Program-made: the position numbers and the translations under genes
Shown here: positions 48,978 to 55,615 of the stretch, piece by piece
How the letters are laid out: every line of letters starts with the position of its first letter
How positions within the stretch are numbered: position 1 is the stretch's first letter
The notes under the pieces: generated by a model
Told to the model about the DNA's origin: nothing
Databases searched by the model: none
Seen by the model: only the letters and a program-made list of their open reading frames with translations
Source: Dehalococcoidia bacterium
GTDB taxonomy: Bacteria; Chloroflexota; Dehalococcoidia; Bin125
Assembly: GCA_022825265.1 (NCBI GenBank)
Contig: JAJDXE010000010.1
Span: forward strand, 248,001 to 312,000
DNA: 64,000 nt
Direction: 5' to 3'

Positions 48978-49310
48978 CTACAGCTCCAGCATCCCCGTCT
49001 CGCCGTGCTCTTCCTCGTCCTCGAGTTCCTTGTCTGCGCCCAGGCCAACGCCGATGTAGACGAAGCCGCCCGCAGCCAGTCCGATGAACAGACCGGCGGC
49101 GATGATGATCCACAAGAGCCAGGCGTCGAAGCCGCCGTCCGCCGACGAGAGGTGCTGATTACCAGCGCCCAAGTTGACCATGATCGCGTGCACCACGATC
49201 GCGATGATGTTGCCGACGATCAGGCCCGGCGCCAGCAGCGCCAACTGGATCGGAATCGGTGCATCCTTGAGCCACTGCGGCATCATGAAGGAGGGAACCA
49301 GAGGCGGCAT
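48978..49310 (-). CDS. Small two-span membrane protein, unknown function
   Basis: A 110-residue protein with two spans (about 25-50, ALLAPGLIVGNIIAIVVHAI, and 65-90, WLLWIIIAAGLFIGLAAGGF) and an acidic C-terminus (ELEDEEEHGETG). A GTG nine codons upstream (49337) is another possible start. ATG 49310 has AAGGG nearby. It is divergent from the orphan binding-protein gene. No motif points to a function. Confidence 0.6.
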   Translation of the reverse strand: MPPLVPSFMMPQWLKDAPIPIQLALLAPGLIVGNIIAIVVHAIMVNLGAGNQHLSSADGGFDAWLLWIIIAAGLFIGLAAGGFVYIGVGLGADKELEDEEEHGETGMLEL

Positions 49311-49465
49311 CGCTACGACCCTTCGCTCATCGGACACGGCGACCTGTTGTCCGGCTGCAACAAGTATCGCCCCACTGCGCCCTTTCGTCTAGTTGCCTGA
49401 TCGAATTGATATTGATCAATGCCCCAATAGAGCCCAATAGCGAGATCGCGGATACGATAACGCGT

Positions 49466-51391
49466 ATGTCAACGAGACAATCCGCCGAGGGTTGGGTCGG
49501 GCTGCGCCGCCGACGCCTCTCGCGACGTTCCCTGCTCAGCGCCTCGGCCCGCGCCGGCGTTGGCGCTGCTGGACTGGCGCTGGTCGGTTGCTCCAACGAC
49601 GAAGAACCGCCGCCGCAGGATATTCAGCAGCAGACTTCGCAGCAGGATGAGCCGCCCGAGCCGCCTGAGATCCAGCAGCAATCCATGCAGCAGGAGCAGT
49701 CTCAACAGGCCGAGCAGCAGGTTGCACAGCCGGAGCCGCCCTCAGGACCCGGGCCCGGCGGCATCATTCGCATCTGGCAGGCGGTCGAGCGGCACGACCG
49801 CTGGGACCCGCATCGCTCGCGCTACCGCTACACCCAGGCCGCGCTGAGCCTGATGTACAACCGGCTGATCCAGCCCGCATCGGTCTCCACCGGCGAGCTC
49901 GAGGCCGACCTCTGCGCCCTGCCCGAAATGCCCGACGAAACGACCTACGTCTTCACGCTCGACCAGGACGCGGTCTTCTGGGACCTCGAGCCGACCAATG
50001 GCAGAACCGTGATCGCCAACGACCTCGCCTGGAACATCAGCCGCCAGCAAGAGGCCCTCGACGCCGGCGGTCAGCCCGATGCGCATTTTTTTCGCCGCAA
50101 CGCATACCAGCGCACGGCTTCGATCCAGGCGACCTCGGACAGCTCGATCACTCTGACCACTGCCGAGCCCGACGCCGCCTATCTCGGATCGGTGCATGCC
50201 TCGCCCTTCGCCTGGATCACCAGCCCCGAGGCGGCCGAGCTCTACGGCGACGACTGGCGCGACGACCCCTCCGATATCATGCGCAGCTCAGGCACAGGGC
50301 CCTACGCGCCGCGTCTCTACAACGGCTTCGAGATCACGCTGGCCCGCTCCGATAACTGGTGGCGAGCCGATTCCGCCTACCCGGACGGCATCACTTTCAC
50401 TTCCGGCGACACCAACAACATCGTCAGCCTCTACAACGCCGCCGCGTTCGACCGCGCCGATTTCCCCCTGACCAACGAGACTGTCGAAGCGCTGCGCGAG
50501 CAGAATCCCGAGCACGGCACGTTCGAGCTGCCGCTCGACTCCGGTGTCGAACTGCTCACGCCGCTCGGCTCGGACCCGCTCACTCCGATCGGCGATCCAC
50601 GCGTCATTCGCGCCGTCGGCCTCGCGGTCGATCGACCAGCCCTGCTCGAGCGCCTCTACGGTGGACACGGACGAGCCTCGGGCCCGCTGCCCTGGTATCT
50701 CGAGGGCTGGAGCCTGAGCGAATCGCTGCTCAACAGCTTCCCCGGATACCGTAACGACCGCGCAGCCGATCTCGAGGAGGTCGCTCAACTGATCAGCGCG
50801 GCCGGAGCCACTGCCAGCTCCTCGCCATTGCCGCTCGTCGTCGCCGACCTGTTCGAGGGTTTCTTCGCCGGATCGGGCGAAGCCGTGCGCTCAATGATCT
50901 CGGACGCCACCGGACTCGAAGTCCGGCTCGAGAATCGCCCCTTCGCCGAGGCCATCGACCAGCTCCGCCGAGGCGAGCGCTTCCTCTTCCTCGGCTGGAG
51001 CGCCGTCCCGCAGCAGGCCGATCCAACCGACGACTGGCGCCGCACGCTTCATTCAGAAGGAGTCGGCAACTGGAGCGATGGCTCCAGCGCCGAGCTGGAC
51101 GGTCTGATCGAGCAGATGGCGACCACGTTCAACCTCGGCGCGCGCCAGGACATCGGACACCAGGTGCAGGAAATACTGCTCGGTGGAGACGCCGTCCAGT
51201 GGCAGGTCAAGCTCGTCAACGGCATCCAGCTCGGCATCCACCAACCCTGGCTGCATCCCGATCCGCGCCTCTTCGACTACGCCTGGTCCAGCAACCGCCT
51301 GAGCACCAGCTGGCTCGATACCACTCTTGAGAACTACCCCAGCGGCCGAGAACCCCCACCGCTTGAAGAGGAAACCGAAGCAGGTGGCTAA
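49466..51391 (+). CDS. Peptide-type ABC substrate-binding lipoprotein, orphan, Tat signal and Q-rich linker
   Basis: A 641-residue SBP_bac_5 protein. The twin-arginine signal SRRSLLS (R20-R21) and hydrophobic run end LVGC (Cys42), and its ASARAGVGAAGLALVGC is identical to that of the binding protein at 33290. A Gln/Glu/Pro linker spans about 48-95. The binding fold begins IRIWQAVERHDRWDPHRSR, with YVFTLDQDAVFWDLEP and GDPRVIRAVGLAVDRPALLERLYGGHG as typical pieces. No permease or ATPase follows: the next gene is a leftward HAD-like gene only 2 bp away. It may feed the importer encoded near 35 kb. Confidence 0.87.
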   Translation: MSTRQSAEGWVGLRRRRLSRRSLLSASARAGVGAAGLALVGCSNDEEPPPQDIQQQTSQQDEPPEPPEIQQQSMQQEQSQQAEQQVAQPEPPSGPGPGGIIRIWQAVERHDRWDPHRSRYRYTQAALSLMYNRLIQPASVSTGELEADLCALPEMPDETTYVFTLDQDAVFWDLEPTNGRTVIANDLAWNISRQQEALDAGGQPDAHFFRRNAYQRTASIQATSDSSITLTTAEPDAAYLGSVHASPFAWITSPEAAELYGDDWRDDPSDIMRSSGTGPYAPRLYNGFEITLARSDNWWRADSAYPDGITFTSGDTNNIVSLYNAAAFDRADFPLTNETVEALREQNPEHGTFELPLDSGVELLTPLGSDPLTPIGDPRVIRAVGLAVDRPALLERLYGGHGRASGPLPWYLEGWSLSESLLNSFPGYRNDRAADLEEVAQLISAAGATASSSPLPLVVADLFEGFFAGSGEAVRSMISDATGLEVRLENRPFAEAIDQLRRGERFLFLGWSAVPQQADPTDDWRRTLHSEGVGNWSDGSSAELDGLIEQMATTFNLGARQDIGHQVQEILLGGDAVQWQVKLVNGIQLGIHQPWLHPDPRLFDYAWSSNRLSTSWLDTTLENYPSGREPPPLEEETEAGG

Positions 51392-51392
51392 G

Positions 51393-51800
51393 TCACGCCC
51401 AGCGACGCCGGTGCTCGCGCTCGTACTCCAGGATCCGCCGATAGACCCGCACCATCTCGCGATCCCTGGCCAGTGGCTCGCGCGGGGGCTTGATCACCGC
51501 GCCGCCCAGCGCTTCCACGATCTCTCGGTGGTCGTCAATGATGAAGTCGGGCACGATATCGGTGAACAGGTGCAGACGCTGGCGGTACTGGAAGATCGGC
51601 TTGCCCATGATCCCGGCCAGCAGTGGCCAGAGGTCGTGCTTGTCGGCGACCTCGCGCCGCGCGCCGTAGCCGGACCACATGTAGACGTGATGGCCGCGCT
51701 CCTGCAGCCGCTCCAGCACCTCGCGGGCGTAGGGCCGCAGGTGTAGATTCCAGGAGACCAAGCACCCGTCGACGTCGAAGAAGATATTCAGCGGCCGCAC
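51393..51800 (-). CDS. HAD-superfamily phosphatase-like protein
   Basis: A 135-residue compact HAD protein. Motif I is FFDVDGCLVSW (DxDG), motif II is probably YMWSGYGARRE (Ser/Thr position), and the late acidic pair is in PDFIIDDHREIVEALGG. The Lys motif is not obvious. A GTG at 51800 begins the conserved part. The open frame to 51929 is Arg/Ser-rich and overlaps the divergent NrtS gene. The role could be a small nucleotide or sugar phosphatase. It is convergent with the orphan binding-protein gene. Confidence 0.72.
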   Translation of the reverse strand: MRPLNIFFDVDGCLVSWNLHLRPYAREVLERLQERGHHVYMWSGYGARREVADKHDLWPLLAGIMGKPIFQYRQRLHLFTDIVPDFIIDDHREIVEALGGAVIKPPREPLARDREMVRVYRRILEYEREHRRRWA

Positions 51801-51820
51801 GAACGTTAGCCTAGCGGCAA

Positions 51821-52129
51821 ATGTCGAGCGCAGCCCAGACCGTCCGCAAGTGGTGCCGCCACCTGAACGAGGCCAACCCCGGCCGCCACTTCCAGATGAA
51901 GAGCGGGCGGGAGTGTTGGCGCTGCGCATTCCGAAACCGGGGCATGCTGCGCCGCTCGATCCTCACCAGCGCCGTCGTCGGGACGATCCTCGTGGCGATC
52001 AATCAGGGCACGGTGATCGTCGGGGGAGATGGGACGTCGGAGTTGGCCTGGAAGATCCCCCTCACCTACTGCGTGCCGTTTCTTGTCGCGTCGTGGGGCG
52101 CGTTGGGGAACGCATATGTCAAGTCCTGA
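51821..52129 (+). CDS. NrtS-like small membrane protein with Cys-rich N-terminal extension
   Basis: A 102-residue protein. The C-terminal 65 residues (RRSILTSAVVGTILVAINQG, then WKIPLTYCVPFLVASWGAL) match the two-span NrtS family, which has been linked to nitrate/nitrite transport. The N-terminal 35 residues are soluble and carry Cys12, Cys33 and Cys36 with two His (WCRHLNEANPGRHFQ, ECWRCAFR), which could bind a metal and are not usual for NrtS. It is 26 bp upstream of the DUF4238 gene. The nitrate link comes from the family name only. No nitrogen genes lie nearby. Confidence 0.68.
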   Translation: MSSAAQTVRKWCRHLNEANPGRHFQMKSGRECWRCAFRNRGMLRRSILTSAVVGTILVAINQGTVIVGGDGTSELAWKIPLTYCVPFLVASWGALGNAYVKS

Positions 52130-52155
52130 TACCCTTTTGCTCAGGAGAGTTGGCA

Positions 52156-53076
52156 ATGGGGGATCGGCCCAACCAGAAGACTGCATCCCGCAAGCGCCAA
52201 CACATCGTTCCGAAATTCTACCTTGATCGCTTTTCCGACGGATCCGGCTACGTGGCAGCCTATGACAAGATCATCGGCCGCAGGTATGAGCGCATATCGA
52301 CAAGGAATGTGGCTGTCGAAGGCGACTTTTATACGTTGGAAGACGCTGGAAGCGAGGACATGTACTTCTACGAAGAGGCGCTGGGGCTACTCGAAACTGC
52401 TAGTTCAGCTGCCATTCGCGAGGTGGTTCGACATCGAACCGTGGACTTCGGAGACCACGATTCCAGACTGGCCGTCAGGACAACGCTGAGCCTATTCGTC
52501 AGATTCCAGATTCTCCGTTCACACAGGTATCGCGACCACATTGACCACGCGGCAAACGAGTACATTCGACATCAAGGAATCGACGATCTGATAAACTTGG
52601 GGCCACCACCGTGGCTGAAAGACGGCCGAAGATATTATGACGCATTGCACTCGTACCTCAGTGGCGAAGAGAGGCTTGTAGCAGATCGCGACACCATGTT
52701 GTCCGTGCTCTTCAGCGTAGGGGAGCAACTGACTTCGAGACTAATGACCGACTTTCGGTGGATCCTCGTAAACAACCGTTACTCCTCAAACATCACGACC
52801 GATTGCCCTATCGGGTGTTTGTCAAAAGACGACCGCGAAGGAGATCTATGGCAATTGGGAGTCGACAACATCGCAAATGTCTGGTTTCCACTCGATCCGA
52901 CCTACGCTCTTCTGCTGACGAAGGCGCGGATTGCACAGACCGGATATCTCGTGGGAGATCCGAAGAAACTAGAGAGGTGGAATGACATCCTTCGGCGTGG
53001 AGCACACCGCTGGGTGATTTGGAAGGGCGGCAGCGCGGCCAACCAGCTAGAACTGGGGAGGGCTTCACTTCAGTAG
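52156..53076 (+). CDS. DUF4238 family protein
   Basis: A 306-residue protein. The opening RKRQHIVPKFYLDRFSDGSG is the DUF4238 hallmark (xQHxVPxxYLxxF). Later conserved-looking pieces are YEEALGLLETASSAAIREV, LFVRFQILRS, ITTDCPIG and FPLDPTYALLL, all consistent with that family. Its function is unknown. From sequence alone an enzymatic role is only suspected. AGGAGAG precedes ATG 52156. Base composition is visibly less GC-rich than the neighbourhood, and it meets the methyltransferase-HNH gene tail to tail, 12 bp overlapping. The two may be an acquired pair. Confidence 0.75.
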   Translation: MGDRPNQKTASRKRQHIVPKFYLDRFSDGSGYVAAYDKIIGRRYERISTRNVAVEGDFYTLEDAGSEDMYFYEEALGLLETASSAAIREVVRHRTVDFGDHDSRLAVRTTLSLFVRFQILRSHRYRDHIDHAANEYIRHQGIDDLINLGPPPWLKDGRRYYDALHSYLSGEERLVADRDTMLSVLFSVGEQLTSRLMTDFRWILVNNRYSSNITTDCPIGCLSKDDREGDLWQLGVDNIANVWFPLDPTYALLLTKARIAQTGYLVGDPKKLERWNDILRRGAHRWVIWKGGSAANQLELGRASLQ

Positions 53077-54297
53077 CCCATGGGCCTGCAGTTTCGCAAG
53101 CAGTTCTTCCTGAGTGCCCGTCCCCTTGGTTGAGTTGCAATAGTTGCAGAGCAACTGGAGGTTCTCTATGTGGTCACTGCCCCCCTTCGATTGTGGCACG
53201 ATGTGGTCGACCGTGAAATTCTGGAAGGGGAAGTAGGTGCCACAGCCGTTGCAGCGGCCCTCCTGCTGACCGAAGAGCATTTGCTTGTTCAAGGTGGCGT
53301 TGTACTTGGGAAGGATGCCCATGTCTGTGCGTTGAGGGATGTCAACGCGAACCACGCCCTTGTAGAAGAGGCCCAACTCACTCTGCATCCGTAGCTTCAC
53401 CAGTTCGGAGGCCTTGGGCGAGATATCGATCCCCACCCACTGACGGTTCAAGTTCTGTGCCGCGATGCAGGCGGTCGCACAGCCGCAAAAGGGATCGAGA
53501 ACCATGTCGCCCTCTGCGGACGATGAGCTGATTATGTGTTCGAGTAACCCGATTGGTTTCTGAGTCGGGTATCCGAGCCTGGCTTTGGCCGATGGAGCAA
53601 TGGGCTGGATGTACGCAATCACATCGTCAGGGTGCTTGCCTTTGGGGTTCAAGGACTGTGGCCCGAAGTCGGTTCCGCCACGGACGTTCCCGATGTAGTG
53701 GTCGAATCTCTGAACTGTCGCCTCTGCGTACGGCTGGCGAATCGGGTCCGGATCGAAGCAGTGTTTTCCGATTCGTTTGGCGTACCACAGGAGAATGTCG
53801 TGCCTGCGCGCTCGTGCCGTCTTGGGGACGCCAGCGCCCCGGTAGTACCAGACGACTTCATTGAGAAAGTTGTCCTTGCCGAAAATGCAGTCCATCAGCA
53901 TCTTGAGATAGTGGCTGGCAGTCGGATCGCAGTGGAGGTAGACGGATCCGGTTTCCCTTAGGAGACGGTGCAACTCCAGAAGGCGGACAGCCATCATGAT
54001 CAGATAAGACATCATTGAACGGCCGTGCGCCTCGCCAGCGGCAGCGATGATCGAGTAGAGCGCAGGTTGCTGTTCGGCGATCTGCCCGTGCCAGGCGAGA
54101 TCGACATCGTCCAGCGTCCATGTGTCCTTGAAGGCCGCGCCTGCGGCTTCGGAGCCAATTGGCGCGGCATAGTTCCTGTTCGAATTGAAGGGCGGGTCGA
54201 GGTAGATCAAGTCGACCGACGCGGAGTTCATCCCCCGCATGATGTCGAGGTTGTCGCCGGTCCAGATGGTCTGATTGGCCCAGTTTGGTTCGGACAT
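53065..54297 (-). CDS. Beta-class DNA methyltransferase fused to an HNH nuclease domain
   Basis: A 410-residue protein with two parts. Residues 1-310 form an N6-adenine/N4-cytosine methyltransferase in beta-class order: motif IV DPPF at 34-37 first, the SAM motif DPFCGCATACIAA at 268-280 last, and YPTQKPIGLLEHII (motif X-like) before it. Residues about 345-410 form an HNH domain: Cys349/Cys352, DHIVPQSKGGSD (364-375, His365), NLQLLCNYCN with Cys384/Cys387, then STKG. It could methylate and cut, or the HNH could be a modification-checked nuclease. The gene is less GC-rich than its surroundings and convergent with DUF4238. Confidence 0.85.
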   Translation of the reverse strand: MSEPNWANQTIWTGDNLDIMRGMNSASVDLIYLDPPFNSNRNYAAPIGSEAAGAAFKDTWTLDDVDLAWHGQIAEQQPALYSIIAAAGEAHGRSMMSYLIMMAVRLLELHRLLRETGSVYLHCDPTASHYLKMLMDCIFGKDNFLNEVVWYYRGAGVPKTARARRHDILLWYAKRIGKHCFDPDPIRQPYAEATVQRFDHYIGNVRGGTDFGPQSLNPKGKHPDDVIAYIQPIAPSAKARLGYPTQKPIGLLEHIISSSSAEGDMVLDPFCGCATACIAAQNLNRQWVGIDISPKASELVKLRMQSELGLFYKGVVRVDIPQRTDMGILPKYNATLNKQMLFGQQEGRCNGCGTYFPFQNFTVDHIVPQSKGGSDHIENLQLLCNYCNSTKGTGTQEELLAKLQAHGLLK

Positions 54298-54304
54298 GCG
54301 GTTC

Positions 54305-55489
54305 CTAGCGCGGCAGGCCCAACCCTCGGGTGGCGATGATGTTGCGCATGATCTCCGACGTTCCCGCCGCGATCGTGAGCGGCACCGAGTTGAGGTACTC
54401 GTCCGGCATCCGGCCGTGGAGCGGAGCGTGCTCCTGTTCTCCGGAGAGCCCGCCGCCGAGGCCGAACATGTTGATCATGCCGGCCAAGCGCTGATTGATC
54501 ATCGTGCCGTAGAGCTTCGACATCGAGGCTTCGTGGTTGGGAACCAGGCCCTGCGACTGCATCCAGGCAACGCGGTAGGCGAGCCAGCGGCCGACGGTGA
54601 ACTCGATGTTGAGGTCGGCCAGCTTGTGGCGGATGCGCGGGTCATCGTCGGGTCGTGTGCCGTCGGGGCCGGGTTGGCTGGCCAGATCGGTCAGTTCGCC
54701 CAAGAGTCGCACGCCGGAGACGACGCGCGAGATGCCGGAGCGCTCGAAGTCGAGCGTCGTCGTGGCGACGTACCAGCCTCGGTTCTCCTCGCCGACCATG
54801 TTCTTGGCCGGCACCCGCACGTCCTCGAAGAAGACCTCGTTGAAGTGGTGCCGGTTGGCCATGTTGACCAGCGGCCGCACCGTGATGCCCGGCGTCTTCA
54901 TGTCGACCAGGAAAAAAGAGATCCCGCGATGCTTGGGCGCGTCCGGCTCGGTGCGGGCGAGCATGAAGATGTAGTCGGCGTGCTGTGCGCCGGAGGTCCA
55001 GATCTTCTGACCGTTGATGATGTAGTCGTCGCCGTCGCGCTGCGCCCGGGTCTGCAGCGAGGCGAGGTCCGAGCCCGAGCCCGGCTCCGAGAAGCCCTGG
55101 CACCACTGGATGTCCGCGCTCCGAATCCGAGGCAGGAAGTAGTCCTTCTGCTCGTCCGAGCCGTACATGATCACGGTCGGACCAACCCGGTCGACGCCCT
55201 GGTTGTAGACCGGCGCGCGGTGGTGGGCCATGGTCTCGTTGAACATCGCCTGGCGGATCGGTCCCGCCCCCGCGCCGCCGTGCTCCTGCGGCCAGCCCAG
55301 CGTCAACCAGCCGCGATCGGCCAGCGCTCGGTGGAACCCGCGAGTGAACTCCCAGCGCTCCCGGTTCGCCGCCCCGTCCTCGGCCGGGCCCTCGGACAGG
55401 TCGGCCCAGCCTGGAGGCAACTGCTCACCCAGGAAATCCAGCACTTCATCCCGAAACGCCACGTCCTCAGCCGAAAACTTGAAGTCCAC
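54305..55489 (-). CDS. Acyl-CoA dehydrogenase
   Basis: A 394-residue FAD enzyme. Typical blocks: WPQEHGGAG, CQGFSEPGSGSDLASLQTRA (FAD/substrate loop, CQGFSEPxxGSD), INGQKIWTSGAQHADY and VPAKNMVGEENRGW. The end is TIAAGTSEIMRNIIATRGLGLPR, with the usual Glu-region aGTseI.r. The GTG start at 55489 has GGGAG upstream (7-base gap). The frame continues to 55798 but that part overlaps the divergent CoA-transferase gene. The active-site Glu position varies between subfamilies. It shares a 126-bp promoter region with the CoA-transferase, which holds a palindromic repeat, so the two may act in one acyl-CoA route. Confidence 0.92.
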   Translation of the reverse strand: MDFKFSAEDVAFRDEVLDFLGEQLPPGWADLSEGPAEDGAANRERWEFTRGFHRALADRGWLTLGWPQEHGGAGAGPIRQAMFNETMAHHRAPVYNQGVDRVGPTVIMYGSDEQKDYFLPRIRSADIQWCQGFSEPGSGSDLASLQTRAQRDGDDYIINGQKIWTSGAQHADYIFMLARTEPDAPKHRGISFFLVDMKTPGITVRPLVNMANRHHFNEVFFEDVRVPAKNMVGEENRGWYVATTTLDFERSGISRVVSGVRLLGELTDLASQPGPDGTRPDDDPRIRHKLADLNIEFTVGRWLAYRVAWMQSQGLVPNHEASMSKLYGTMINQRLAGMINMFGLGGGLSGEQEHAPLHGRMPDEYLNSVPLTIAAGTSEIMRNIIATRGLGLPR

Positions 55490-55544
55490 AACGATGCTCC
55501 CGCCACGATTGGTTCGTCCAGCCAGATTAACAGAGGCCGCAAAG

Positions 55545-55592
55545 ACCTCCCCTCTGAGGGAGGTGCTGCGAAGCGGCGGAGGGGGCCAGCCC
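55545..55592. repeat. GC-rich palindromic repeat, family C (in divergent promoter region)
   Basis: The hairpin acctccc-ctctga-gggaggt (55545-55564) is followed by gctgcgaagcggcggagggggcc. On the opposite strand this reads like the element at 59341-59383 (shared GGCCCCCTCCG, an inner CTTCG, then ACCTCCC hairpin). It sits between the acyl-CoA dehydrogenase and CoA-transferase starts. Confidence 0.65.
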
Positions 55593-55615
55593 AACGCCGC
55601 ACTACAATCTCTTTC

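Noticed and set aside
54275..55615. The upstream extension of the CoA-transferase frame
   Set aside because: It shadows the acyl-CoA dehydrogenase gene. The conserved domain starts at ATG 55616.
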